Positions 55,101 to 63,789 of a stretch of DNA of 64,000 bases are shown here, piece after piece. The notes beneath the pieces are model-generated. The model was not told where the DNA came from. It made no database searches and saw only the letters and a list, made by a program, of their open reading frames with translations. This DNA comes from SG8-30 sp963715485. GTDB taxonomy: Bacteria > Pseudomonadota > Gammaproteobacteria > Steroidobacterales > Steroidobacteraceae. How positions within the stretch are numbered: the stretch's first letter is position 1; each line of letters starts with the position of its first letter. The position numbers and the translations under genes are program-made. Where the stretch lies: NCBI GenBank assembly GCA_963715485.1, contig OY970244.1:2170001-2234000 (forward strand), written 5' to 3'.

Positions 55101-56054
55101 GAACGCCCGCGATAGAGCTTCCGCTGCATCGCGAATCTCCCGCTCGCCGGGCAGGAACACCAGCGTGTCACCGGCTTCGCCCGGCTCACCCAGCAACTCT
55201 TGGATCGCCGCCACGATTCCAGGCACGACGCCTGGGTCGAGATCGTCATCTTCATCGGCACCCAGTGGCCGGTAGCGGGTCTCGATCGGCCAGCCACGAC
55301 CGGAAACCTCGATGACGGGGGCGCCATCGAAGAAACGCGCAAAGCTCTGCGGATCGATGGTCGCAGAAGTAATGACGATCCTGAGATCCGGCCGCCGAGG
55401 CAGCAGCCGCTTGAGGTAACCGAGCAGGAAGTCGATATTGAGGCTCCGCTCGTGTGCCTCGTCGATGATCAGGGTGTCGTAGCGCAGCAGGTCCGGGTCG
55501 CCCTGGATCTCGGACAGCAGGATTCCATCGGTCATCACGCGGATCAGCCCGCGGTCGGAACCCGACGCGGCGAAACGGACCTTGAAACCGACCTGCGCGC
55601 CCGGCGGGACCCCGAGTTCCTCGCTCAGGCGAGCGGCGACGCTGCGCGCAGCGATACGCCGCGGCTGGGTATGACCGATCAGGCCGGTCAGCCCCCGGCC
55701 TGCCTCGAGACAGGCCTTGGGCAGCTGAGTCGTCTTGCCGGATCCGGTCTCGCCACATACGACCACGACCGGATGTCTGGCGATCGCCTCGCGGATCTCA
55801 TCGATTCGCTGGCTGACCGGCAGTTCGTCAGGGTATGAAACCGGCGGAACCGTCGCGCGGCGACGCTCCGCGCGTTGTCGGGCATCGACGAGACGTTTCT
55901 CCAGTACCGCCAGTTCACGTCCAGCTGGCTGGCGACGCGCCTGCCGTTCCTTGATGCGCAGCGCAAGTCGCTCGATCTGATGGCGATCGACGCACAGCAG
56001 GCTCTCGAGCGAATCGAGTCCGGCAAAGTCTGCGCCGAGCCGACCCGGCTCCAT
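52140..56054 (-). CDS. hrpA: ATP-dependent RNA helicase HrpA
   Basis: 1304 residues, the usual HrpA length. DEAH helicase motifs are complete: GETGSGKTT (residues 101-109), TQPRRIAARS, IIDEAHERS, VITSATID, FLPGEREI, LATNVAETS, QRQGRCGRVGPG. HA2, OB-fold and the DUF3418 C-terminal region follow. HrpA acts on mRNA or stalled ribosome complexes in gammaproteobacteria. Its ATG directly follows the stop of the histidine-kinase gene (TGAATG), so it may be coexpressed with the two-component system. It overlaps the slipin gene tail-to-tail by nine bases. Confidence 0.95.
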   Translation of the reverse strand: MEPGRLGADFAGLDSLESLLCVDRHQIERLALRIKERQARRQPAGRELAVLEKRLVDARQRAERRRATVPPVSYPDELPVSQRIDEIREAIARHPVVVVCGETGSGKTTQLPKACLEAGRGLTGLIGHTQPRRIAARSVAARLSEELGVPPGAQVGFKVRFAASGSDRGLIRVMTDGILLSEIQGDPDLLRYDTLIIDEAHERSLNIDFLLGYLKRLLPRRPDLRIVITSATIDPQSFARFFDGAPVIEVSGRGWPIETRYRPLGADEDDDLDPGVVPGIVAAIQELLGEPGEAGDTLVFLPGEREIRDAAEALSRAFGSRLEILPLFSRLSWAEQQRVFQPGPRRRVVLATNVAETSITVPRIRAVVDTGLARIGRYSARSKILRLPIEPVSQASASQRQGRCGRVGPGICVRLYSEQDFDSREPFTPPEILRTNLANVILQMAVLGLGAVDEFPFPDPPDTRLVNDGYRLLQELEAVDAERRVTDLGRQVARIPVDPQLGRMLAESRRFAALEEMLTLVAVLSIQDPRERPAECRAAADEKHAAFAEPRSDFLGLLNLWRAWQEVRAERSASQARRWCRENFLSAARMREWEDLRSQLAELTRELDWRSVEKPAKADAVHRSLLAGLLGHIGEKSEKGDYLGARGLRFVISPGSALKARPPKWVMAATLAETQRVYARTVAAIEPAWIETAAHHLVRRSYGDPEWTTDRGYVSARETVTLYGLTVAAGRRVNFGSIAPEQAREIFVREALTHGRSRLRARFLTRNATVRASLEAGEARLRRRGVLLDEDRITAFYLSRIPENIHGVAAFERWRKQAEEEHPGLLEFSVADVRAPGAPDIDPDELPDRLYVAGHDFPLDYRFEPDADDDGATIDVPLAFLPQLSAGEVEWGIPGWRHEMLTVAIRGLPKALRRHLVPAPDVAARCLTEIGGPQGTPFFDAAAAWLTRSAGTPIAADLLRTARLPNHLRLNVRVTGAGGQPVAAGRDVEELKRRLRKVQRQALQLSAADFVREGVRDWDFGALPETLEVPRDGLRIVLHPAVEDRGESVALTCVDTAANAAAVSRRGVVRLLALRLEPQLRYVRRSLAADTDLALLHQPVGPLKGLADDICDRSVERCCLPVAQALPRDRAGFEAAAERGRAELHDEAMRVAAIARRALAERREVIKLLAGLPEGVDPDLVEDCRAQAAELASGRFLGAAPDPWLDSLPRFLKALGRRLEKLRTARGNAADAHYEFRKWRESAAAILAMAGARQPGPLPEVTLLRWMLEEYCVSLFAQDLRTSLPVSPKRLARQLELARAAASA

Positions 56055-57416
56055 TCAGCGCCCCGGCAGTCTCATGCGGATCGCGGCACCACCGAGCGCG
56101 CTTTCTCCTATGTCGATCGTACCGCCGTAGGCAGCGACCAGCTCGCGTGCTGCGGCCAGCCCGATTCCCTGCCCCGCCACGGTTTCATCGACCCGCACGC
56201 CCCGCTCGAGTACGCGGATTCGATCGGCTGTCGCAATTCCGGAACCATCGTCCTCGATCTCGACAGTCAACCCGCTGCGCCGCCACTCCGGACGCTCCTC
56301 AGCCCGGGCCCGCAGCACGACCCGGCTGCGACCATACTTGAACGCGTTGTCCAGCAGGTTGCCAGCCAGTTCCATCAGGTCACCGGAGTCGATTGGATAA
56401 GCCAGATCGGCCGGCACGTCGAGGACGCAGTGCATACCCTTGTCCCGATAGACCTTGGACAGCGCCGCTACCAGCTCCGTGAGCGGCACGCGCAGTACAA
56501 CCGACGCTATCGACGACCCGGCTCCCGCCAGCACAGCCTTGCGCAGCTGATGCTCGACGATCGACTGCATGTGGTCCAGTTGCGAACCCATCGATGCCGG
56601 GTCTGCAGATCCTGAATCGAGCATGCTCTTGAGCGCTGCGATAGGCGTCTTGAGACTGTGCGCGAGGTTGCCAAGGGTGGCGCGGTAGCGTGCCACGCGA
56701 GCGCGGTCTCCCTCGAGCAGGCCGTTGAGGTTCTGCGTGACCCCCTCGAGCTCTCTGGGCCAGCTGCCGTCGAGTGAATCGCGCCGACCGGTCTCGACTT
56801 CGAGGATCTCCCGCTCGAGCCGCCTGAGCGGCCTGAGCCCGGCCCTCAGCCCCAAAGACAGGCCAATGACCAGTATCGTCATCAGCGCTGCCGCTCCCGC
56901 AAGCAGCCACGAGCGGACCCGGTTGAGCTCGCTGAAGTAAGGTTCGAGGCTCTCCGCGGCGCTCAGCACGAAGGTGGCGGGATGCTGGAGCCCTGCTTCC
57001 CAGCTGACCCCCAGCGAAAAGGCCAGTACCCTGGTACCGTCCGGCAAGGACACCTGCTCGATGCTGCGCTCTCCCGCCGCCGGCCGGGCGTTCAGCGACA
57101 AGCCGGCGCCAACCGTCGATGGTGAGCGCCATGTCGTGACGCCTTCCTGGTCGCGGATCTCGGCGTACAGTCCGGACCCCGGCGTCGCGAGCCGCGCCTC
57201 GGCAATCGTGGTCGGGGCCAGGACGCCCGACGACTGGAGTTCCGCGGTGGCGACCAGTGCAATGACTTGCGCATCGAGAACGTCCCGCCGGGAGTCGAGC
57301 GCAAGGTTACGGTACAGCGCATCGAGCGCCATCGCCGCCGCGCCGGTCACCAGCACGCTGGCGATCGCGAGCGCAATGACCAGCCGGTTGACCAGCGACG
57401 GGGCGGACGCCGTCAC
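56055..57416 (-). CDS. Sensor histidine kinase (PhoQ-like)
   Basis: 453 residues. Two membrane helices flank a periplasmic domain of about 125 residues; HAMP follows, then the H-box LAHSLKTPIAAL with His253, an N-box (ELAGNLLDNAFKYG) and G-boxes (DDGSGI, GQGIGLAAA). The H-box sequence and the arrangement resemble PhoQ, the Mg/envelope-stress sensor. Its response regulator is directly upstream at 57454, and a PepSY gene is upstream of that. The signal is unknown. Confidence 0.92.
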   Translation of the reverse strand: MTASAPSLVNRLVIALAIASVLVTGAAAMALDALYRNLALDSRRDVLDAQVIALVATAELQSSGVLAPTTIAEARLATPGSGLYAEIRDQEGVTTWRSPSTVGAGLSLNARPAAGERSIEQVSLPDGTRVLAFSLGVSWEAGLQHPATFVLSAAESLEPYFSELNRVRSWLLAGAAALMTILVIGLSLGLRAGLRPLRRLEREILEVETGRRDSLDGSWPRELEGVTQNLNGLLEGDRARVARYRATLGNLAHSLKTPIAALKSMLDSGSADPASMGSQLDHMQSIVEHQLRKAVLAGAGSSIASVVLRVPLTELVAALSKVYRDKGMHCVLDVPADLAYPIDSGDLMELAGNLLDNAFKYGRSRVVLRARAEERPEWRRSGLTVEIEDDGSGIATADRIRVLERGVRVDETVAGQGIGLAAARELVAAYGGTIDIGESALGGAAIRMRLPGR

Positions 57417-57453
57417 CAGGGTTCCGCCTCACCCGTTGTGGCGGGACCGCCGC

Positions 57454-58125
57454 TCATTCGCGCGCCATGCGATAGCCGCGGCCTCGCAGGGTCTCGATAG
57501 GCTGCAGGATCCCTTCAGGATCAAGCTTGCGCCGTAGCCGGCCGACAAAAACCTCGATTACGTTGCTGTCCCGCTCGAAATCCTGTTCGTAAAGCTTGTC
57601 GGTCAGTTCGGACTTCGACACGACCTGGCCCGCACGCAGCATCAGGTATTCCAGCAACCGATACTCGAAGGCGGTCAACTCGACCGGCTCGCCGCGGACC
57701 CGAACCTGCTGACTGCGCGGGTCGAGTTCGACCGCACCGGCCTGCAGGACCGGCTGCGACCAGCCGCCAGAACGCCTGAGCAGCGCCTGCAGGCGCGCCA
57801 GCACTTCCTCGAACTGGAACGGCTTGGTGACGTAGTCATCAGCGCCCGACTGCAGCGCCTCGACCTTTTCCTGCCAGCGGTCCCGAGCGGTGAGGATCAG
57901 GATCGGAAAGGACTTTCCCGCCTCGCGCCAGGCACGGATGACCTCCAGGCCGGGCCGGCCGGGCAGGCCGAGGTCCACCACGGCAACGTCAATGGGATAT
58001 TCGAGACCGGAGAACTCACCTTCAATGCCATCGGCTGCGGAATCGACGACGAAGCCGTCTTGCCGCAGCCGCTGTACCAGGGACTCGCGCAGGACGGGCT
58101 CGTCCTCGACGACCAGAACCCGCAT
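57454..58125 (-). CDS. OmpR/PhoP-family response regulator
   Basis: 223 residues. The receiver domain has Asp51 (VAVVDLGLP) as phosphorylation site, DDYVTKPF with the conserved Lys, and an OmpR-type winged helix at the C terminus (RSQQVRVRGEPVELTAFEYRLLEYLM, DSNVIEVFVGRLRRKLDPEG). It is paired with the histidine kinase immediately downstream (37-base gap) and follows the PepSY gene by 6 bases. Confidence 0.94.
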   Translation of the reverse strand: MRVLVVEDEPVLRESLVQRLRQDGFVVDSAADGIEGEFSGLEYPIDVAVVDLGLPGRPGLEVIRAWREAGKSFPILILTARDRWQEKVEALQSGADDYVTKPFQFEEVLARLQALLRRSGGWSQPVLQAGAVELDPRSQQVRVRGEPVELTAFEYRLLEYLMLRAGQVVSKSELTDKLYEQDFERDSNVIEVFVGRLRRKLDPEGILQPIETLRGRGYRMARE

Positions 58126-58131
58126 GGTGGC

Positions 58132-58419
58132 TTACTCCACCTGGCCGGACGCGGCATCCACGGTGACGTCGAATACCCGGCCGTCGGCACTCAACAGCCG
58201 GATGCGATACACGCGCCGACCGTCCTCCAGCTTTTCCTCAGCGCGAACGACCCGCGCATCGTATTTCTCCTCCACCTTCGCTACTGCCGCATCCAGGGTG
58301 AGCCCTTCGGCGCGGGTAGCAGCCTGTGCAGGAGGCGCCGGAAGCGCGTCTCCCGATGACGACCAGGCGGCCGGCGCCAGGAGCGCAATGGCGAGGACTG
58401 CAACGAGGCGATGGGTCAT
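58132..58419 (-). CDS. Exported PepSY-domain protein
   Basis: 95 residues with a signal peptide (VAVLAIALLAPAAWS) and one PepSY domain (LTLDAAVAKVEEKYDARVVRAEEKLEDGRRVYRIRLL then GRVFDVTVDAASGQV). PepSY domains often inhibit proteases or sense the envelope, and small ones sit beside PhoP/PhoQ-like pairs. The start at 58419 was chosen because it begins the signal peptide. Its gene is 6 bases from the response regulator; it may modulate that system. Confidence 0.87.
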   Translation of the reverse strand: MTHRLVAVLAIALLAPAAWSSSGDALPAPPAQAATRAEGLTLDAAVAKVEEKYDARVVRAEEKLEDGRRVYRIRLLSADGRVFDVTVDAASGQVE

Positions 58420-58466
58420 GGTGGCGCAATTGTAGCGGAAGTGCCCATGAACCAGTCCTGAACAAA

Positions 58467-59252
58467 TCATTCGGCCTTCTCCTGTGCCTTGGCTTCCTCC
58501 CACCAGGCGTCGAGTTGCTCGAGGCCGGCTTCAGTGCCGCTCAGGCCCGACGCACCCAGCATGCTCTCGACATGACGAAAGCGCCGGACGAATTTCTCAT
58601 TGCTGCGACGCAACGCCGCCTCCGGATCAACGCCAAGGTGACGGGCGTAATTGACCAGCGCGAACAGCAGGTCGCCAAACTCGGACTCGACTTCGTCCTT
58701 GTCTGCCGCCCCCGCCAGGGCGTCGTCGAGCTCCACAAGTTCTTCGTCGACCTTGCGACGGGGACCGGCAGCGTCAGGCCAGTCAAACCCGGCTCGGGCT
58801 GCGCGGCGGCCAAGCTTTGCCGCGCGCGTCAGTGCCGGCAGCGCCAGGACGACGTCGTCGAGCAGGCCGCCCGTACCCCTGGCTGCCTTTTCCTCCGACT
58901 TCAAGCGCTCCCAGATCTCCGTCTGGGCAGCAGCCGATTCGACCCGTTCGCCAGCGAAGACGTGGGGGTGACGTCGCACCATCTTGTCGCAGATGCCGCG
59001 CGCCACATCGTCGAAATCGAAGGCGCCCTGCTCCCGCGCCATCTGTGCATGAAACACGACCTGCAGGAGCAGGTCACCAAGCTCTTCCCGCAAGTCTTCA
59101 AGGTGGCCCCGCTCGATCGCATCGGCTACTTCGTAGGCCTCCTCAAGCGTATAGGGTGCAATACTCCGGAAGTCCTGCTCCAGGTCCCACGGGCAGCCTC
59201 CCTGCGGGTCACGCAGTGCCGCCATGATTTCGACGAGGCGATGAATTGACAA
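58467..59252 (-). CDS. mazG: Nucleoside triphosphate pyrophosphohydrolase MazG
   Basis: 261 residues from a TTG at 59252 (GAGGG upstream), three bases after the Nudix stop; an ATG at 59225 is an alternative. Two MazG domains are visible with the EExxE pattern (TLEEAYEVADAIE and KVDEELVELDDAL, VESEFGDLLFALVNYAR) and the N-terminal GGCPWDLEQ. It hydrolyses abnormal or excess NTPs to NMPs. Confidence 0.93.
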   Translation of the reverse strand: MSIHRLVEIMAALRDPQGGCPWDLEQDFRSIAPYTLEEAYEVADAIERGHLEDLREELGDLLLQVVFHAQMAREQGAFDFDDVARGICDKMVRRHPHVFAGERVESAAAQTEIWERLKSEEKAARGTGGLLDDVVLALPALTRAAKLGRRAARAGFDWPDAAGPRRKVDEELVELDDALAGAADKDEVESEFGDLLFALVNYARHLGVDPEAALRRSNEKFVRRFRHVESMLGASGLSGTEAGLEQLDAWWEEAKAQEKAE

Positions 59253-59255
59253 CGG

Positions 59256-59912
59256 TCAGCCCTCGAGCACCTGTCGCAGGGTCAGCAGCATCCCTGCAGT
59301 GGCGCCCCAGATCTTGTGCTCCTGCCACGGCAGGTCGAACCCTTCGATTACCTCCTGGCCCATCCTGAATGTTCTGGGATGGTGCGTGCTCGGATCGAAA
59401 AGATGCTTGAGCGGCGCCTCGAAGGTCGCAGCGACCTCGGTCGGGTCCAGCTTTAGCGTAAACCCGGGCCTGACCAGCCCGACGACGGGCGTCACCTGAT
59501 AGCCACTGATCACGATGTGATCGGGCAACCGGCCGATTACTTCGACGAACTCGCGCGCGAGACCGATCTCTTCCTCCGCCTCACGCAACGCACCCGACTC
59601 CGCATCGACGTCATCGGGCTCGAGGCGCCCGCCGGGAAATGAAATCTGCCCGGCGTGATGCTCGAGGTCGGCCGCGCGGTAGGTCAGCAGCACGGTCAGG
59701 TCGTTGCCACGATCGATGAGCGGGACGAGCACTGCTGCCGGTCGTGGAGAGGCCGGAAACATGTGGCGGACCCGCGCGTTGACTGCCTGAGGGAAAGGGC
59801 CAATGCGCAGGTCCTCGTCACCCAGCCGGAGCGCGCCAAGGCGCCGTCGCACCAGCTCCAGCATGTCGGCGGCAGCCAGTTGATGCAGCTGATTGCCCAC
59901 TGCGGCGTTCAC
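59256..59912 (-). CDS. Nudix hydrolase, probable CoA pyrophosphatase (NudL-like)
   Basis: 218 residues. The Nudix box GGRLEPDDVDAESGALREAE then EEIGL fits G-x5-E-x7-REUxEExGU. The flanking PAAVLVPLIDRGNDLTVLLTYRA and LxHHAGQISFPGG segments are typical of the CoA-pyrophosphatase (NudL/YeaB) group. It probably cleaves CoA or acyl-CoA to phosphopantetheine. It overlaps the fumarase stop by four bases and precedes mazG by three. Confidence 0.9.
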   Translation of the reverse strand: MNAAVGNQLHQLAAADMLELVRRRLGALRLGDEDLRIGPFPQAVNARVRHMFPASPRPAAVLVPLIDRGNDLTVLLTYRAADLEHHAGQISFPGGRLEPDDVDAESGALREAEEEIGLAREFVEVIGRLPDHIVISGYQVTPVVGLVRPGFTLKLDPTEVAATFEAPLKHLFDPSTHHPRTFRMGQEVIEGFDLPWQEHKIWGATAGMLLTLRQVLEG

Positions 59913-61309
59913 GGCTGGCCATCATCGATGAGCCCGCCGTCCGCAAGCCGGCCGGGATCCAGCAGGCGCTCGAGCTCGCGACGGTCTATCCCGGTCACTT
60001 CCGCTGCTACGTCGATCACTGGCCGGCCCTCCGAATAGGCCCGCTTGGCGATCTCCGCTGAGCGGTCGTAGCCGATCAGCGGATTGAGCGCTGTCACCAG
60101 CACCGGGTTGAGCTGCAGCGCCCGGCGGAGCCGCCCCGATTCGGGCCGCATCCCCGCAATCGCCTTCCCGGCAAGCGCCACCGCCGCGTTGGCGATCAGT
60201 GACTCGCTCTGCAGCAGCTCGTACGCGATGAGCGGCAGCATGACGTTCAGCTGAAAATTGCCGGACTGGCCGGCGATGGTCACCGCCGCATCGTTGCCGA
60301 TGACCGCGGCACAGGCCATGGCGACCGCCTCCGGTATGACCGGGTTGACCTTGCCGGGCATGATGCTCGAACCGGGCTGCAGCGCCGGCAGCGTAATTTC
60401 GCCCAGGCCCGCCAGTGGCCCCGAGTTGAGCCATCTCAGATCATTGGCGATCTTCATGAGGCAGACAGCCGTCACCCGCAGCTGGCCGGAGAGCTCGACC
60501 GCTGTGTCCTGCGCCGCCAGTGCTGCGAACAGGTCCGACGCTGGTTCGAACGGCAGGCCGGTACGCTCCGCCAGCAGGCTGGCCACTCGTCGCCCGAAAT
60601 CCGGGTGCGCATTGAGGCCGGTGCCGATGGCCGTCCCGCCCTGCGCCAGACGGCTGAGCCGGGTTTCGGTCGAGCGCAGGCGTTCGACACAATCCAGGAC
60701 CTGGCTTCTCCAGGCGCCGAGCTCATCCGACATCCGTAGCGGCAGCGCGTCCATCAGGTGGGTCCGGCCGGTCTTGATCTCGCCCGCCATTCGCTCCGCC
60801 GCTGCCGCGATGGCCGCACCAAGACCTTCGAGCGCCGGCAGGACCTGCTGGCGCAATTCCAGCATTGCCGCGACGTGGATCGCGGTGGGAATCGTGTCGT
60901 TGCTGCTCTGTCCACGGTTGACGTGGTCGTTGGGGTGCACCGGCGAACCGAGGTGCCGTTCCGCCAGCGCGGCAATGACCTCGTTGGCATTCATGTTCGA
61001 GCTCGTGCCGGAGCCGGTCTGGAAGACGTCCACCGGGAACTCCGCAACGTGCTTGCCGGCGGCCACCTCGAGCGCCGCCGTCGCGATGGCCTCTGCCATG
61101 ACCGGGTCGAGCTGGCCCAGCTCGGCGTTCGCCTGCGCCGCCGCCCACTTCACCAGGCCGAGGGCAGCAATGAACCTGGGCGGCATCGGCATGCCGCCCA
61201 GTCCGAAATTCTGCACGGCACGCTGGGTCTGGGCACCCCACAGCGCCCCGGCGGGAATTTGCAACTCCCCGAGCGTGTCACGGACTGTCCGCTGTTCGCT
61301 TCGCTTCAT
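59909..61309 (-). CDS. fumC: Fumarate hydratase class II
   Basis: 466 residues. Signature GSSIMPGKVNPVIPE is intact, with the catalytic HVNRGQSSNDTIPTA-type region (NDHVNRGQSSNDTIP) and TGSGTSSNMN. It is an iron-free class II fumarase of the TCA cycle. It heads the run fumC-nudL-mazG-PepSY-RR-HK-hrpA. It is divergent from purB with about 115 bases between starts. Confidence 0.97.
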   Translation of the reverse strand: MKRSEQRTVRDTLGELQIPAGALWGAQTQRAVQNFGLGGMPMPPRFIAALGLVKWAAAQANAELGQLDPVMAEAIATAALEVAAGKHVAEFPVDVFQTGSGTSSNMNANEVIAALAERHLGSPVHPNDHVNRGQSSNDTIPTAIHVAAMLELRQQVLPALEGLGAAIAAAAERMAGEIKTGRTHLMDALPLRMSDELGAWRSQVLDCVERLRSTETRLSRLAQGGTAIGTGLNAHPDFGRRVASLLAERTGLPFEPASDLFAALAAQDTAVELSGQLRVTAVCLMKIANDLRWLNSGPLAGLGEITLPALQPGSSIMPGKVNPVIPEAVAMACAAVIGNDAAVTIAGQSGNFQLNVMLPLIAYELLQSESLIANAAVALAGKAIAGMRPESGRLRRALQLNPVLVTALNPLIGYDRSAEIAKRAYSEGRPVIDVAAEVTGIDRRELERLLDPGRLADGGLIDDGQP

Positions 61310-61423
61310 GTGCCTGCATCAAGTCGTCGGCCCGGCCCCGGCGGCTCGACATCGGCACCGGACTCGGTGGGACGGGCACGGGTTGCGGTAAGATTGCCAA
61401 GTCTAACATTGGACCTTAGGCGG

Positions 61424-62791
61424 ATGACCGACGCCCGACTCACAGCCTTGTCGCCGCTCGATGGGCGCTACGCGGACCAGACGCGGGAATTGGCCGAGAT
61501 ATTCAGCGAATCCGCGCTGATCCGCTACCGCGTCCGCGTCGAGGCGCTGTGGCTCCGCCACCTGGCGGGGCAGCCGGAAATCCGCGAGCTGGCCGGACTG
61601 AACGCTGCGACGCGGGCCGCGCTTGAGTCGCTGGCTGGTGGAGCGCCGCCGGAAGGACCTGCACGCGTCAAGGAAATCGAGGCGCGCACCAACCATGACG
61701 TCAAGGCGGTCGAGTATTTCGTCCGCGAACAGCTGGCGGAGGCAGGCGCCACGTCGGCGCAGCTTGAGTTCGTGCATTTCGCCTGCACCTCGGAGGACGT
61801 CAACAACCTCTGCTATGCGCTCATGCTGAGCGATGCGCGCTCGCGATTGATGCTGCCGCTGATGCGACGGGTACTCGAACGGCTGCGCGAGATCGCCCAC
61901 CAGACAGCCGACCTGCCGATGCTGTCGCGCACGCACGGCCAGCCCGCGAGCCCCACGACACTCGGCAAGGAAATGGCCAATTTCGCAGCCCGCTTCGCCC
62001 GACTTGAGCGTGGGTTCGAGTCGGTAACTGCGCTCGGCAAGATGAATGGTGCCGTCGGCAACTACAACGCCCACCTGGCCGCCTACCCGGACGCGGACTG
62101 GCCGGAGATCACGCGGCTGTTCGTCGAGTCATTGGGTCTAGAGCAGAATGCCCACACCATCCAGATCGAACCGCACGACTGGATCGCGGAATACTGCCAC
62201 GCGCTTGCCCGCTATGACACCGCACTGATCGATCTTTGCAGGGACCTGTGGGGCTATGTATCACTGGGATATTTCCGGCAACGCGCCGTGGCCGGCGAGG
62301 TCGGATCCTCGACCATGCCTCACAAGGTCAACCCGATCGACTTTGAGAACGCCGAAGGCAACGCCAGCCTGGCCAATGCACTGCTCGGCTTCCTTGCGGA
62401 CAAATTGCCCATCTCGCGCTGGCAGCGGGACCTGACTGATTCGACGGTGCTCCGTAACCTGGGCGTCGCCCTCGGTCATGCAGCCCTGTCACTCAGGTCG
62501 GTGCTCAAGGGACTTGGCAAACTCGAGCCGGACCCCGCGCGCATGGCCGCCGACCTGGATGCCAACTGGGAGGTGCTGGCCGAGGCCATCCAGACGGTCA
62601 TGCGTCGACACGGCGTCGCGGATGCCTACGACCGGCTCAAGGATTTCACCCGGGGGCGCAGGGTCGGGCCGCAGGAGTTGCGCGACTTCGTCAGTTCACT
62701 GGGACTGCCTCCTGAAGTGACGGCGCGGCTTTCCACCCTGACGCCGGCCGCCTACACCGGGCTGGCCGCGGCGCTGGCACGACAATCCTGA
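61424..62791 (+). CDS. purB: Adenylosuccinate lyase
   Basis: 455 residues from the ATG at 61424; a much longer open frame upstream is the antisense of fumC. The signature SSTMPHKVNPIDFENAEGN is complete, the TSEDVNNLCYALML segment and catalytic His in SRTHGQPASPTTLG are present. It acts in purine synthesis, converting SAICAR and adenylosuccinate. A good ribosome-binding site is not obvious (TTAGGCGG). Confidence 0.96.
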   Translation: MTDARLTALSPLDGRYADQTRELAEIFSESALIRYRVRVEALWLRHLAGQPEIRELAGLNAATRAALESLAGGAPPEGPARVKEIEARTNHDVKAVEYFVREQLAEAGATSAQLEFVHFACTSEDVNNLCYALMLSDARSRLMLPLMRRVLERLREIAHQTADLPMLSRTHGQPASPTTLGKEMANFAARFARLERGFESVTALGKMNGAVGNYNAHLAAYPDADWPEITRLFVESLGLEQNAHTIQIEPHDWIAEYCHALARYDTALIDLCRDLWGYVSLGYFRQRAVAGEVGSSTMPHKVNPIDFENAEGNASLANALLGFLADKLPISRWQRDLTDSTVLRNLGVALGHAALSLRSVLKGLGKLEPDPARMAADLDANWEVLAEAIQTVMRRHGVADAYDRLKDFTRGRRVGPQELRDFVSSLGLPPEVTARLSTLTPAAYTGLAAALARQS

Positions 62792-62810
62792 CCGGGCCGG
62801 GAACGCCGTG

Positions 62811-63236
62811 ATGGAAGAACCCGAATTTTTCGTTACCACCTGGGGAGTTGACCGACCGCAACTGCAGCAGGTCCGGCGCCAGGTCTTCATCGTCGAGCAG
62901 GAAGTTCCGGAAGACGAGGAATGGGACGACCATGACCCGGTCGCAGTACATGTACTGGCGACCTGGAATCGTGAACCAGTTGGCACGGGTCGGATCACCC
63001 TGGCGGGTAAGATCGGCAGGCTCGCGGTATTAAGTGAATTCCGCGGGCGAGGCATCGGTCGCCAGATACTGCAGCTGCTGATCGAGCAGGCATATCACCG
63101 CGGCCTGGTGGAAGTGTTCCTTCACGCCCAGGTTCAGGCCCTGCCCTTCTACGAGAAGGCGGGCTTCCGGGCCGAAGGGGAAGTGTTTGACGAGGCCGGC
63201 ATTCCCCACAGGAGAATGCGCAAGGCCCTGGGGTAA
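62811..63236 (+). CDS. GNAT-family N-acetyltransferase (ElaA/YjcF-type)
   Basis: 141 residues from the ATG at 62811 (a GTG three bases before is an alternative). The acyl-CoA loop GRLAVLSEFRGRGIGRQILQLLIEQA and the N-terminal VRRQVFIVEQEVPEDEEWDDHDP segment fit the ElaA/YjcF-like group, which often begins with a FVVEQ pattern. Substrate unknown. It is closely followed by the conserved protein at 63241. Confidence 0.88.
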   Translation: MEEPEFFVTTWGVDRPQLQQVRRQVFIVEQEVPEDEEWDDHDPVAVHVLATWNREPVGTGRITLAGKIGRLAVLSEFRGRGIGRQILQLLIEQAYHRGLVEVFLHAQVQALPFYEKAGFRAEGEVFDEAGIPHRRMRKALG

Positions 63237-63240
63237 CGAG

Positions 63241-63747
63241 ATGCAGACCGAGGAGCGCGCACCGGAGGCCGGGACAAGGACCATTCTGTCCTCGCTCGAC
63301 GAGGTCCGTGCCGCGTCACTGCAGGTCGCCACCGTTGCGACCCGGCTGCTTGCGATGTACACGCAGGACCTCGAGCCACAGGTCTACGACCAGCCCAAGT
63401 TCATCGATGCCATCAAGCGCCTGGTGCTTGCGCGTGGCTACGCCAAGGTCCGGGTCCTGCTGGCCGACCCCGCTCGAGCTGTCTACGAAAGCTCGCGTTT
63501 CGTGGGCCTGGCACGGCGCATAACCAGCTACATCGAAATCCGTCACGCCCATCCGGAATTCCGCAACAACCAGTCGGCGTTCCTGATCGCGGACGACCGG
63601 GCCCTGGTCTACCGGTTACAGGCAAGCCGTTGGGACGGCATCGTCGAGATGAACGACCCCGCCGTCGCCCGCCGCTATCTGAATTTCTTCGACGAGGCCT
63701 GGACTGCCAGCGCGCCTCACGCCGAGACCCGCCAGCAACATCTTTGA
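63241..63747 (+). CDS. Conserved protein, DUF7931-like (helix-rich)
   Basis: 168 residues from the ATG at 63241. Conserved-looking segments: YEPQVYDQPKFIDAIKRLVLARG-like, YIEIRHAHPEFRNNQSAFLIADD and WDGIVEMNDPAVARRYLNFFDEAW. I recall this C-terminal pattern as the domain now called DUF7931, which also occurs fused to GNAT domains; that link is from memory and should be checked. It is next to a GNAT gene, consistent with a split or fused pairing. Function unknown. Confidence 0.65.
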   Translation: MQTEERAPEAGTRTILSSLDEVRAASLQVATVATRLLAMYTQDLEPQVYDQPKFIDAIKRLVLARGYAKVRVLLADPARAVYESSRFVGLARRITSYIEIRHAHPEFRNNQSAFLIADDRALVYRLQASRWDGIVEMNDPAVARRYLNFFDEAWTASAPHAETRQQHL

Positions 63748-63749
63748 CG

Positions 63750-63768
63750 CGGGCGGGCCCGCCCGCCG
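63750..63768. repeat. GC-only palindrome
   Basis: A palindromic run GCGGGCGGGCCCGCCCGCC just after the DUF7931-like gene may fold into a stable hairpin and end that transcript. No U-run is present. Confidence 0.45.
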
Positions 63769-63789
63769 GGCTTGAGGGCTAGCGGCGGC

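Noticed and set aside
60758..61423. A 222-codon extension of the purB frame upstream of ATG 61424
   Set aside because: It lies opposite fumC and has no family-like sequence; a normal PurB begins at 61424.
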